64,000 nt of DNA, from the NCBI GenBank assembly GCA_947488325.1, contig CANKYZ010000004.1, positions 175,432 through 239,431 of the forward strand, given 5' to 3'. The position numbers and the translations under genes are program-made. The DNA is from an uncultured Erythrobacter sp. (GTDB lineage Bacteria > Pseudomonadota > Alphaproteobacteria > Sphingomonadales > Sphingomonadaceae). Below the pieces are notes generated by a model. It saw nothing but the letters and a program-made list of their open reading frames with translations. It made no database searches and had not been told where the DNA came from. This document shows, piece by piece, positions 53,411 to 62,066 of this stretch; positions within the stretch are counted from its first letter, which is position 1, and each line of letters opens with the position of its first letter.

Positions 53411-53757
53411 CAAGCTATATCGCTGAAGAGCTAGCGGATTATCTTGGCAAGAACGGTATGGATCACGTGCGAGGTGCTCCGTTCCATCCGCAAACCCAGG
53501 GCAAGATCGAACGCTGGCACCAAACACTCAAGAACCGCGTGCTGCTGGAGAACTACTTCCTACCCGGCGATCTGGAACGCCAGATCGAGGCGTTCGTCGA
53601 GCACTACAACCATCAGCGCTACCACGAGAGCCTCGACAACATCACACCGGCCGATGCCTACTTCGGCAGGGCAACAGCCATCATCAAGCAACGAGAAAGG
53701 ATCAAACGACAAACACTCGAAAAAAGGCGCTTGCTTCACCGAAAGCTAGTCGCCTAA
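53411..53757 (+). pseudogene. IS3 transposase OrfB, C-terminal third
   Basis: About 115 codons: SYIAEELADYLGKNGMDHVRGAP, FHPQTQGKIERWHQTLKNRVLL (with the catalytic Glu of the DDE set), LERQIEAFVEHYNHQRYHESLDN and ITPADAYFGRA. The two upstream catalytic Asp residues are missing. It fits the same type of element as the OrfA remnant at 48190. Upstream the LuxR remnant adjoins it. Confidence 0.85.
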
Positions 53758-53833
53758 ACCACATCAAACAGATGAGACCAAACACTCGTTACGCTAAAGC
53801 CTCAGCGTGTCTCAATTTATCTGACGACGGACA
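53411..53833 (+). mobile_element. Right part and right end of an IS3-family element
   Basis: It carries the OrfB tail and ends at GACGACGGACA, whose complement TGTCCGTCGTCAG resembles the left end at 48106. It may be the other half of the same element, split by 5 kb of DNA, or a second truncated copy. Confidence 0.7.
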
Positions 53834-53851
53834 CCCAGAGGTCTACGACAA

Positions 53852-54283
53852 ATGTTAGCACAATTGCTTCTCGGATCGCTACTGATCTGCATGACGTTGG
53901 TTGTGGAGGTCGCATTTATCGGCATGGCGTCCGCCGTGTTGTCGCGCAGTGCTCGACGTCTCACGGATGGAAATCACACAATTCGCTTCGTGGTAAGCCT
54001 CTTAGCTGTCGTGTTGTGGATGCTCGCTGCGATCAGTATCGGCGTCTGGATTTGGGCGGCAGCATTCATGGTTCTGGACCAGTTTCAGATTTTGGAAGAG
54101 GCGTTGTATTTTTCCGCTGTGTCGATGACGACGCTTGGATACGGTGACTTGGTGCTCGAAGAGGAATGGCGGCTGCTGTCCGGTCTAATCGCAGCCAATG
54201 GTCTGATATTGTTTAGCCTTGCGACCGCGTTCTTCATTGAATTTATGACGCAACTTCGCCGTTCACATAAAGGCGAGGCCTAA
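53852..54283 (+). CDS. Small potassium-channel family protein
   Basis: 143 residues: a membrane helix at about 5-30, a second at 45-75 followed by a pore helix, then the filter TTLGYGDL (about 93-100) and a last helix (LIAANGLILFSLATAFFIEF). This is the two-helix plus pore unit of simple ion channels, with an added N-terminal helix; four subunits would form a pore. No cytoplasmic gating domain is present. The ATG stands 19 bases after the IS right end, so its native upstream region may have been replaced. Confidence 0.86.
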   Translation: MLAQLLLGSLLICMTLVVEVAFIGMASAVLSRSARRLTDGNHTIRFVVSLLAVVLWMLAAISIGVWIWAAAFMVLDQFQILEEALYFSAVSMTTLGYGDLVLEEEWRLLSGLIAANGLILFSLATAFFIEFMTQLRRSHKGEA

Positions 54284-54338
54284 ATGGTCTTTAGGTTCAA
54301 TCGTTTGCTAAAGCACTGCTATAAATAGGGGTGAGCGC

Positions 54339-54751
54339 ATGGGGCTAGCGCGAAAATTGCCGCTAGGGATCATTGCGCTTGTCGCGGTGATTTCAGCCGT
54401 GCTCGTTTACTTCATCTGGCTCCACGTCCGTATCTTAGATTTCCCTGTCCCCGAAAGAATTGACACTCCGCCCGAGTACGAAACCGAGCAATCCGTGGTG
54501 GTAACGAGCCTTGCTATTCCGATAGATCAAGTTCGGCGCGGTCTAGAACGTGATCTGCCTCGCACTCTGGTTCAAATCGACCAAAGAGTGGAGGAATGCG
54601 TGCCCCGCGAAACAGTGCGGCTGTTCAAACAGAACCTGTTCCGCACTCCCCGGATTGGCTGCAACCTTCTTGGTGAAATCCGGCGCGGCACGATATCGAT
54701 GAATGGCAGCGGACGGGCTCTGACCGCAAGTTTTCCTATCAATGCAGAGAT
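54339..54751 (+). pseudogene. DUF4403-family gene, truncated by an IS-end palindrome
   Basis: About 137 codons of a DUF4403-type protein: a membrane anchor (about 8-30), VVVTSLAIPIDQVRRGLERDLPRTL, EECVPRETVRLFK, IGCNLLGEIRRGTISMNGSGRALTASFPINAEI. Family proteins run to about 450-500 residues; here the match ends exactly where the 48-bp palindrome begins, and the frame stops after 22 unrelated codons at 54821. A membrane-anchored fragment could be made but is unlikely to work. Confidence 0.72.
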
Positions 54752-54799
54752 TGTCCCCCGTCAGCACCTATGGCACAGATTAGGTGTTGACGGGGGACA
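54752..54799 (+). mobile_element. 48-bp palindromic element of IS-end sequence
   Basis: TGTCCCCCGTCAGCACCT and its near-perfect complement (17 of 18) enclose 12 bases. Its first 39 bases match the IS left end at 48106 with one added C. It starts TG and ends CA, as IS3-type ends do. It lies inside the DUF4403 frame. It may be a minimal two-ended derivative of the IS. Confidence 0.65.
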
Positions 54800-55367
54800 G
54801 AGCGGTCAGGGGAGCCGATAACCGACGCGGCAAAGGAAACGCGACTCTGTTCACCAGTTTGGCTAACATCGAAGTCTAGTCATAGCAGCGCGAAGATCTT
54901 CGAAAGAACCGGATTTCTTAGTGGTTTAGGCTCAGAGTCCGCTTTTTTGCGAACAATTTGTTCCCCCCTGCGTCTTGATCTGGGTCGTATCCAGCCGCTC
55001 TGCTTTCGGCTGGCTACCTGACTAACCGCCCAGACCGCTACTGGGGGTGAAGGCGGACAGCAGCGCCATTCTACTGGAAGTTGCTGTCCCGGTTAACGCC
55101 AAGTCCGGGGATGAGTAAGAGTCTGGCGCAAGATAGGCGGTTCAATCAAGATATCCGAAAAGTAAATACTATTTTAATTGCGGCAGATGAATAAAATATA
55201 ACACGGCAAGAGAGGTAACGTTATCCGATATCGAGTACTTTGAAAGGCAATATTAAGATTTTCCATTAGTCATAATGATGTTCGGTTGATACTACTGAAT
55301 GGGCAGAGCACAAAGAGGCGTTTGAGGCGATCTCTATTGCTGCAATCAAGTGGAGGGACACAGTGTT
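54800..55367 (+). other. Gene-free stretch before the protease-nuclease gene
   Basis: About 570 bases. It holds repeat copy B near 55039 and an AT-rich patch (about 55130-55350) that probably carries the promoter of the next gene; I could not fix a clear -35/-10 pair. No gene of note is seen. Confidence 0.5.
55039..55058 (+). repeat. Dispersed intergenic repeat, copy B
   Basis: TACTGGGGGTGAAGGCGGAC, the core shared with copies A and C. The upstream block seen in A and C is not clear here. Confidence 0.55.
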
Positions 55368-57266
55368 ATGGCTAAGAAATCCAAGATTGTATCGAGCAAG
55401 AATGAAAAAGAGTTGAAGGCAGCTTTGCGGCGCTTTGTGCGCGCGAACGCTGAAAGATATCTTTCCGATCCCAATATCACGTCGATTGGAATAGGCCGCA
55501 AAAATGGCGAGCCGGACGGAGAGATCAGCATCATCTTTACCGTGGGTCAGAAAGCAGAGGCCGCCGTTCTCGAGTCGCTTGAAACAAAGGTGTTGCCAGA
55601 AACGATCGAGGTCGAGGGTTTCACGGTACTCACCGACGTCGAAGAGCGGCGCTATGAGGCATCATACTCACTGGTTAGCGCACAGGGTGCAGACTTCCAA
55701 AAGACCCGAGTCGATCCGATCATTCCGGGTGTGAGCATTGCACATTTCAGCGAGACGGCTGGTACGCTTGGCGCGATCGTGTTTGACGAAGACAGCGGAG
55801 CACCTTGCGTCCTTTCAAACTGGCATGTCTTGCACGGAAATGAGGGGGAAATCGGCGATCCGATCGTCCAGCCGGGGCCCTTCGATGACAATGATGTTGC
55901 CGGTAACCTCGCAGGTGAATTGTTGCGCAGCCATCTTGGTGCGGCTGGAGATTGCGCCCTGGCACTTATTCGTGATCGTTCATTCGATCGAGCAATATAC
56001 GATATTGGTGTCGTTCCGCAGCGCTTGGCAGAGGTGGAACTAGATGACGAGGTTATCAAGTCGGGACGGACGACATCAACCACATACGGTATTGTTCGTC
56101 GAACCGATGTGATGGTCCAGATCAATTACGGATTTCCCGCCGGAGATGTGGCGATTGGCGGCTTTGAGATAGGCGTCGACCCCGCCAATCCGGCCCCCAA
56201 TGGCGAGATCAGTATGGGTGGCGATTCCGGGTCGCTCTGGATGATACGCGACGGAAATAGTGTGACTAACATTGTTGCCGGACTGCATTTTGCCGGCGAA
56301 GCATCAGGCAACAACGATGAGCATGCTCTCGCTTGTTATCCGTTATCCGTCCAGAAGAAGTTGCGCTTTACGCTCGAACCACCTGCATCCCCAGAACAGT
56401 TAGAAGATTTGGGAGTGCCTCGTGCTGGCTTCGACAGCAATTTTCTTGGTGTTCTCGCGCCGATGCCGGAGATGACTCTTTCAATCAAACGCGACGCCGT
56501 GAATTTCGGGCGCGCGCAGACCATCCCCTACACGCATTTCTCAGTCTGCCTCAGCGCCAAGCGAAAACTGGCTCGCTTCGTGGCGTGGAATGTCGATGGT
56601 GCGCAAAAGGTGGTTTTGGGTAGCCATTCGTTCAGGACTGACAGTCGAATTGACACTACCCTCCAAACTGACAACTCGCTATATTCGAACAACAAATTGG
56701 ACAGGGGCCACATCGCGCGGCGCGCTGACCTCGCCTGGGGACCGATTGAGGAGGCCAAGCAATCCAATAGGGATTCGTATTTCTACACCAATATTGCGCC
56801 ACAACATGAGCGCTTCAACCAGTCAAAGCGGGCTGGAATATGGGGCCGCCTAGAAAACCTGATACTCGAACAAGCCGCCACACAGGACATTAGAATCTCG
56901 GTAATTGGAGGGCCAATTTTTCGCGATGACGATCCCATCTATCGCGGGGTGGCCATCCCACGCCAATACTGGAAGCTCGTGGCCTATCTACACTCCAATG
57001 GCGAGCTTACAGCATCTTGCTTCATCCTTTCCCAAAACGATCTTCTTGCAGACATTGAAACACTCGACTTCGACCCGTTCCGCATCTTCCAGGTTTCCAC
57101 TGAGGAGCTAAGCAACAGAACAGGGCTCGGCTTTGGTGCATATAATGATGCCGACGCGCTAAGTGCTCCAGAGCGCGTGACTAAACCTGGTAGTGAACGG
57201 GTCGCTGAATCGCGCGCCGCAGGGCTGGCGTTTGAGATCTTTGAAGAAGACGACCTAGTATTCTAA
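55368..57266 (+). CDS. Trypsin-like protease fused to a NUC1-type DNA/RNA endonuclease
   Basis: 632 residues from the ATG at 55368 (GGAGGG site). No signal peptide, so probably cytoplasmic. Domains in order: a beta-rich N-terminal region (about 30-95, ITSIGIGRKNGEPDGEISII) of the type found before some trypsin-like proteins; a chymotrypsin-fold protease (about 115-325) with His153 (SNWHVLHG), Asp195 (GDCALA) and Ser287 (GGDSGSLW); and a beta-beta-alpha-metal nuclease (about 380-565) with DRGH (445-448), metal Asn475 (NIAPQ) and W492..E496. All key residues are present. No gene nearby is an obvious partner or inhibitor. A defence or self-killing effector in which proteolysis controls the nuclease is inferred from architecture and the mobile setting. 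Confidence 0.85.
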   Translation: MAKKSKIVSSKNEKELKAALRRFVRANAERYLSDPNITSIGIGRKNGEPDGEISIIFTVGQKAEAAVLESLETKVLPETIEVEGFTVLTDVEERRYEASYSLVSAQGADFQKTRVDPIIPGVSIAHFSETAGTLGAIVFDEDSGAPCVLSNWHVLHGNEGEIGDPIVQPGPFDDNDVAGNLAGELLRSHLGAAGDCALALIRDRSFDRAIYDIGVVPQRLAEVELDDEVIKSGRTTSTTYGIVRRTDVMVQINYGFPAGDVAIGGFEIGVDPANPAPNGEISMGGDSGSLWMIRDGNSVTNIVAGLHFAGEASGNNDEHALACYPLSVQKKLRFTLEPPASPEQLEDLGVPRAGFDSNFLGVLAPMPEMTLSIKRDAVNFGRAQTIPYTHFSVCLSAKRKLARFVAWNVDGAQKVVLGSHSFRTDSRIDTTLQTDNSLYSNNKLDRGHIARRADLAWGPIEEAKQSNRDSYFYTNIAPQHERFNQSKRAGIWGRLENLILEQAATQDIRISVIGGPIFRDDDPIYRGVAIPRQYWKLVAYLHSNGELTASCFILSQNDLLADIETLDFDPFRIFQVSTEELSNRTGLGFGAYNDADALSAPERVTKPGSERVAESRAAGLAFEIFEEDDLVF

Positions 57267-57553
57267 GTCGGAGGCGTCGAAACTGTCTAGAAGAATGGCG
57301 TGGGCGGAGCGTTCCTACTCTATGAGTAAGTTCTTTTACCATATTTTACTTAAACCTCATCGCCTCTTCTGCTATCGGCCCAGTTACTGCAATAGACACG
57401 AACGTTCTAATACTGCTGTCTTACGTGCATCTGGCGCGAAATTTGCGTGCGCGATTGTCCGTCGTACCGAATGCTGCAAGCGCCATATGGCCTCGATGAT
57501 TGATATCCACCATAGTCACTTCTCTGACACCGGGACAAGGGCTAGAGAAACGC

Positions 57554-58699
57554 ATGAATTTGATCCTCACGGCGGCCATTGCCATTACACTCGCTACGTG
57601 TGTGGTGATCCTGCTGCGCTTTGGTCAAACGCAGTTGAAGGGCGAAGATCCACAAGTGCTCACAACGTTTATGGCGATCCTTTTCACGTCAGGGCTGGAC
57701 GTAGGGTTGATCATGTTCCCGCTAACCGAGTTCGCGGTTTACGAAGCCGAAGCGGAATATGGTTTCACAAACGCGCTGGCGATTGAGTTTGGCTTTTGGG
57801 GCTTCTTGATCTGGGCCTTCTATTTTCTGACCACGTTCTATTTCTGCGCTGTCGAACCCAAGCTTAAGCTCTTCGAGCTGTGGCCGATCCGGTGGATCAA
57901 CAATCTGACAATCATCGCAACCTGCGCGTTCACAGGCTTCTTGTTCTTGAGCTACCTGCCGACCTACATCGACGGTATTTCCGAGCTCGCCCGGTACGGA
58001 TTGGTAGCCTTGGTCGTTCTGATTGCGGTGTGTTCCAGTACCGATATCCGGTACGTCAAATGGTTGAGCGTTGGCTCAACGGTTCTGTTTTTCGCGCTTA
58101 TCGCCTTGGTTTGGTCGATCAGCGGACTGAGCATCACTGAGTGGCTCGCGACATCGACCAATCTGGGTGGGTACTTTGCAAACCTGCCCCGATTCATCGC
58201 GCCCCTAACAGATTATCACGCCTTTTATCTCTTTTGGTGGTTCGCCTGGAGCATCATGATCGGGCAGTTTGTCGCTCGTTTTGTCGGAGGCTGGAAAGTC
58301 TGGCACTTGCTCATCGCTTTGTTGGTCATCCCATCGCTTCCAATCGCGCTTTGGTTTTGCGTCTTGTTCTTCGTCCATAGTGAAGGGCTGGTTCTATCGA
58401 GCCAGATACGCCTTGCTATGGTAATCGTCGGGGTGATTTTCGTGATCAACTCACTGGATTCGCTGATCCGCCTTTACTCCGAGAATCTGGACCTTACTGT
58501 CCCAAAACTCGGAACGAGCCGCTACGTCGCGACGCATTGGCTGCTGCTGTTTGGGTTGATCCTGCTGTACCAACTCACACCGCTAAAGATTGAGTGGATC
58601 GGCCTCGTCGTCATTGGCCTATATGGCTGCATTTACACGCTTGTTTTCCGCCGCCGTGCGGACTTGCTTTCATCAGATTCGAATAGGATTGCTGCTTAG
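57554..58699 (+). CDS. Divergent BCCT-family transporter
   Basis: About 381 residues and 10-11 membrane helices, shorter than usual BCCT carriers (about 500-700). The later half keeps the family signature in altered form: [41 protein letters not shown], where classical members have W.sW.PF.G.F.AR.S.GR. The first half lacks the usual glycine-rich SAGIGIG. The frame opens at a TTG (57500); the ATG at 57554 is preferred. It overlaps the choline dehydrogenase gene by one base, supporting choline or betaine transport, but the altered motif makes the substrate uncertain. Confidence 0.7.
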   Translation: MNLILTAAIAITLATCVVILLRFGQTQLKGEDPQVLTTFMAILFTSGLDVGLIMFPLTEFAVYEAEAEYGFTNALAIEFGFWGFLIWAFYFLTTFYFCAVEPKLKLFELWPIRWINNLTIIATCAFTGFLFLSYLPTYIDGISELARYGLVALVVLIAVCSSTDIRYVKWLSVGSTVLFFALIALVWSISGLSITEWLATSTNLGGYFANLPRFIAPLTDYHAFYLFWWFAWSIMIGQFVARFVGGWKVWHLLIALLVIPSLPIALWFCVLFFVHSEGLVLSSQIRLAMVIVGVIFVINSLDSLIRLYSENLDLTVPKLGTSRYVATHWLLLFGLILLYQLTPLKIEWIGLVVIGLYGCIYTLVFRRRADLLSSDSNRIAA

Positions 58700-60387
58700 T
58701 GGACCAGAAGTTTGACTTCATCATAGTGGGCGCGGGATCAGCTGGTTGCGTGCTGGCGAACCGCCTGTCGGCAAGCGGCAAACACAATGTGGCTTTGTTA
58801 GAAGCCGGCGGAAGCGATCGAAATATCTTGATCCAGATGCCGACTGCCTTGTCGTATCCGATGGCTTCCAAGCTGTACAATTGGGGCTACGATTCCGAAC
58901 CGGAACCAGCGGTCAACAATCGACGCATCACCTGCCCTCGCGGTAAAGGTCTCGGTGGGACATCGTCTATCAATGGCATGGTCTATGTTCGCGGCCACGC
59001 CTGCGACATTGATGAGTGGGAAGAAGAGGGCGCTGAAAAATGGAGTTACGCAGATTGTTTGCCTTACTATAAACGGGCCGAAACGTGGCAAGGCGGCGAA
59101 GATGATTACCGCGGTGGCTCAGGTCCTCTGGGCGTTGGTGGCGGTAACAACATGGCCGGCAACCCCCTGTATCAGGCGTTCATCAACGCAGGGGTCGAAG
59201 CCGGGTACCCACGTACGGACGATTACAACGGGCACCGCCAAGAGGGTTTTGGCCCGATGCATATGACGGTCAGAGGGGGCGTTCGTGAATCGACTTCCCG
59301 TGCCTATCTTCGGCCCGCGATGAAGCGATCCAATCTGACCGTTCTGAAAGGTGTTCTTGTCGACAAGGTTCTGTTTGACGGCAATCGCGTGGTCGGGGTG
59401 TCGGGAACACGCGGGGGCAAGACTTTTCAGTTACACGCGAACGGCGAAATCATATTGTCGGCAGGATCGATCGCCTCTCCGATGATCCTGCAGCGATCAG
59501 GGGTGGGGCCGGCAGCTTTACTCGAGAGCGTTAGCATCGAAACCAAGCATGACCTGCCCGGGGTAGGTCAAAACTTGCAAGATCATCTCGAGGTGTACTT
59601 TCAGTATCGGTGCAAGCAGCCTGTAAGTCTCAACAACAAGCTTGGTCCGATCAGCAAGCTGATGATCGGCCTAGAGTGGATCATGTTCAAAACCGGTCTT
59701 GGCGCGACCAATCACTTTGAATCCTGTGCCTTCATTCGGTCCAAAGCGGGACGTAAATCACCTGATATCCAGTACCACTTTCTACCCGCCGCCATGCGCT
59801 ACGACGGTACGCCTTCGATCAATGGTCACGGGTTTCAGGTGCATGTGGGACCGAACAAGCCATCCAGCCGCGGGCACGTTGCCATCACATCGGTCGATCC
59901 AGCCACGCCGCCCAGCATCGTTTTCAACTATTTGTCTGACAAGAAAGACGTTGAAGACTGGCGTCGATGTATCCGACTCACTCGGGAAATACTCGGGCAA
60001 GAGGCGATGGATGAATTCAGGGGAGACGAGATCCAGCCCGGCGCGGATATTACCTCTGACGAAGAGATCGATGGCTGGGTGCGGGACAATGTCGAGAGTG
60101 CCTATCACCCCTGCGGAACCTGCCGGATGGGTTCACGGGATGACATCAAAACCGTGACGGACAGCGCATGCCGTGTCGTCGGTGTTGAAGGACTGCGGGT
60201 CGTTGACGCGTCAGTCTTCCCAACAATTCCATATGGCAACATCAACGCGCCAACGATTATGGTGGCTGAAAAAGCGGCCGACATAATCTTGGGTAAATCA
60301 CCGTTGCCGCGCTTGGAAGTGCCCGTCTGGATTGAAGACAACTGGGCGGAGTTCCAAAGGTCGAGGGAGCCATTGAGGCAGGTTTAG
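58699..60387 (+). CDS. betA: Choline dehydrogenase (GMC flavoprotein)
   Basis: 562 residues. It oxidises choline to betaine aldehyde at the membrane or cytoplasm with FAD. The [17 protein letters not shown] loop is at the N-terminus, then [46 protein letters not shown], and the C-terminal [10 protein letters not shown] with active His and [15 protein letters not shown]. It starts with a GTG overlapping the transporter stop by one base. betB and betI are not present in the window, so glycine betaine production would need genes elsewhere. Confidence 0.9.
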   Translation: MDQKFDFIIVGAGSAGCVLANRLSASGKHNVALLEAGGSDRNILIQMPTALSYPMASKLYNWGYDSEPEPAVNNRRITCPRGKGLGGTSSINGMVYVRGHACDIDEWEEEGAEKWSYADCLPYYKRAETWQGGEDDYRGGSGPLGVGGGNNMAGNPLYQAFINAGVEAGYPRTDDYNGHRQEGFGPMHMTVRGGVRESTSRAYLRPAMKRSNLTVLKGVLVDKVLFDGNRVVGVSGTRGGKTFQLHANGEIILSAGSIASPMILQRSGVGPAALLESVSIETKHDLPGVGQNLQDHLEVYFQYRCKQPVSLNNKLGPISKLMIGLEWIMFKTGLGATNHFESCAFIRSKAGRKSPDIQYHFLPAAMRYDGTPSINGHGFQVHVGPNKPSSRGHVAITSVDPATPPSIVFNYLSDKKDVEDWRRCIRLTREILGQEAMDEFRGDEIQPGADITSDEEIDGWVRDNVESAYHPCGTCRMGSRDDIKTVTDSACRVVGVEGLRVVDASVFPTIPYGNINAPTIMVAEKAADIILGKSPLPRLEVPVWIEDNWAEFQRSREPLRQV

Positions 60388-60520
60388 AGGCGTATTCAGC
60401 CCTTAAGATGTTGGCGACACAACGCCGGCGTGGTGCGCACTTACACCACACGATTTTCGATCCGAGATCGTGGCAGAACGTCTGAGTTTTGCTCCGAGCA
60501 AGACGTAACAGGACATTCCG

Positions 60521-60577
60521 CAAACGGCCCAGTTTCAGCCAAGCCTAGATGACGGCAATTGGGGGTGAAAGCGGATG
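60521..60577 (+). repeat. Dispersed intergenic repeat, copy C
   Basis: CAAACGGCCCAGTTTCAGCC followed by the core AATTGGGGGTGAAAGCGGAT. Both blocks recur in copy A. The rest of 60388-60785 has no gene that I recognise; an open frame from 60598 on the plus strand has no supporting signals. Confidence 0.6.
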
Positions 60578-60785
60578 TTGCGCATTCATCGTAACTGTTG
60601 GTCGATTTGCAAATTAACTCACGGTTCGCGGGAGTTCTTGCCGATGCTTTCAGGGAAGTTAAAAACCACTCTTGCTGGGACAATCTGAGAGCGAACCAGC
60701 GACAAGTTGTTAATAGGGTTCTCACGTTTGATGAGGCACGTCTGAGATCACATATACTTATTCTAGAATACCAAATACCCGCTCT

Positions 60786-61016
60786 TCAAGGCTTGGTTTT
60801 TCGTATGGGTTCGAAAATCAGGCCCGCAAACCAACCTAATCCGCTTCCAACGATTAAGGAGAAGGTTAAAACTGGGAGGATTTTGGATCCCTCATAAGGA
60901 AAGCAGCCTTGCTCAAAGATACAATGATCCAAGACTAGCTTGATCATTGGATAGGCTAAAACAATCGTAGAAAATATCGCGACCGCGACCGAGAATTTGA
61001 TGGAGGTATCTGACAT
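60786..61016 (-). CDS. Small two-helix membrane protein (candidate immunity protein)
   Basis: 76 residues, not recognised. Helix 1 (about 8-27, FSVAVAIFSTIVLAYPMIKLVL) and helix 2 (about 46-67, ILPVLTFSLIVGSGLGWFAGLI) flank a short loop with two Cys (CIFEQGCFPY); the C-terminus is basic. It starts 27 bases after the end of the DUF6973-like frame on the same strand. The ribosome site is weak (GGTG). Small membrane proteins following toxin genes are often immunity proteins; that is the basis of the suggestion. Confidence 0.5.
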   Translation of the reverse strand: MSDTSIKFSVAVAIFSTIVLAYPMIKLVLDHCIFEQGCFPYEGSKILPVLTFSLIVGSGLGWFAGLIFEPIRKTKP

Positions 61017-61043
61017 AGATTACACCATAGTGGTTTGCGGCGT

Positions 61044-61319
61044 CTAACTAGGACTGGTTTGAAGGCAGCCGTTCTCAAGAGCAAAGACTGCAGCTTCGTC
61101 AGCCGATACGCCACTGAAATTTTCGTCCTGCGAACGGCTAATTCCGACCGAATTATTATGGGTGTCCATCGAGTTTGACGCGGCGTTGGCTCCATTGGAG
61201 ACTTCGTTCGCATTGAGAATTTTAAGTGCCCGAGCAGGTCCAATCAATCGAGCTAGAACGAAAGATCCATAAAAGTGCCGGTATGCATCTGAACTGTCGT
61301 CACCTCCGCTCGCCCCCAA
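61044..61319 (-). CDS. DUF6973-like toxin-type C-terminal domain
   Basis: The frame reads DSSDAYRHFYGSFVLARLIG, ILNANEVSNGANAASNSMDTHNNSVG, a pattern (DA.RH ... E ... MD.HNN..G) that I know from the DUF6973-type domain found at the ends of RHS/WapA-like and other secreted toxins. The frame joins the upstream ORF at 61347 in the same phase with only a TAG between them, so this may be the end of an interrupted gene; no good start or ribosome site is seen for the part alone (TTG at 61319). Activity is unknown. Confidence 0.55.
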   Translation of the reverse strand: MGASGGDDSSDAYRHFYGSFVLARLIGPARALKILNANEVSNGANAASNSMDTHNNSVGISRSQDENFSGVSADEAAVFALENGCLQTSPS

Positions 61320-61346
61320 TCGACTTATAGCGGCGACATGTGCCCT

Positions 61347-61703
61347 CTACCTAACTTCTGCAGCCACGCCGAACCCATTGGGGTCGGAAAGAGCAGCGAT
61401 CACAACTCCAGTCGAACCAACCTGCCTGTTGCGCGGAGGCACGGGACAAGGCACATCTTGTTCACCATCACCTCCTCCATTAGTTGAATCGTTCTGTGCT
61501 TGAACGGGTCCGTATCTAGCTCTTGCGATCTGCATTGGATTGCCATTGTTGCAATAATTTTCCGTAGCTGTGACGATCAAAACCCCTCGGTTGCAACGGG
61601 GAGCTCCGACGGAATATCTACATGTTGAGCCGTCACAGTCTAACCCCCGATTGCGAATCGGTGAAAGTTGTGGTTGCGTTCGAGAAATCGGGTGAGAATT
61701 CAA
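61347..61703 (-). CDS. N-terminal part of the toxin-like gene, ending at an in-frame TAG
   Basis: 118 codons from a TTG; not recognised. It contains GVLIVTATENYCNNGNPMQIARARYGP and Cys-rich stretches (CDGSTCRY, APRCNRG). The stop at 61347-61349 is TAG, in phase with the domain beyond it. A neighbouring frame (61633-61746) also looks protein-like (ENISVGWAGLNFEFSPDFS) and may be the true N-terminus joined through a frameshift. The gene is probably decayed. Confidence 0.4.
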   Translation of the reverse strand: MNSHPISRTQPQLSPIRNRGLDCDGSTCRYSVGAPRCNRGVLIVTATENYCNNGNPMQIARARYGPVQAQNDSTNGGGDGEQDVPCPVPPRNRQVGSTGVVIAALSDPNGFGVAAEVR

Positions 61704-61992
61704 AGTTCAAGCCAGCCCAACCTACAGAAATGTTTTCAACGCTCAAGTTAGGGTACTGTCAGAGCAAATGCATCTGATTGACGGCTGAGGCGGTGCGGGT
61801 AGGGCAGGGCGCATACCCAGACCTCGCAAACCCGCTGGTCCGTTTCGGTATTGCAACTCATCGCCTGAGATAATCCGGTCCGTTGTGCCGATCAGGCACG
61901 GGTTACAGTTATTCTGACAGCAATCGTTTTAACCCTCCACCAGTCTGAGTTGAACTGCAGCCAGTCAGATCGCAACACCTGTACCGCCAACG

Positions 61993-62028
61993 GAAAAAGC
62001 CAGCCGATGCACGCAGCACCGACTGGCT
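61993..62028 (-). terminator. Intrinsic terminator after the autotransporter
   Basis: On the minus strand AGCCAGTCGGTGC pairs with GCATCGGCTGGCT (13 bp with G-U pairs) around TGCGT-like bases, then five T. It follows the autotransporter stop by about 38 bases. The stretch 61704-61992 holds no recognisable gene. Confidence 0.85.
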
Positions 62029-62066
62029 CCCCCCCTTGGCTGAGGCAGCAGCCAAACCTTCAATCG

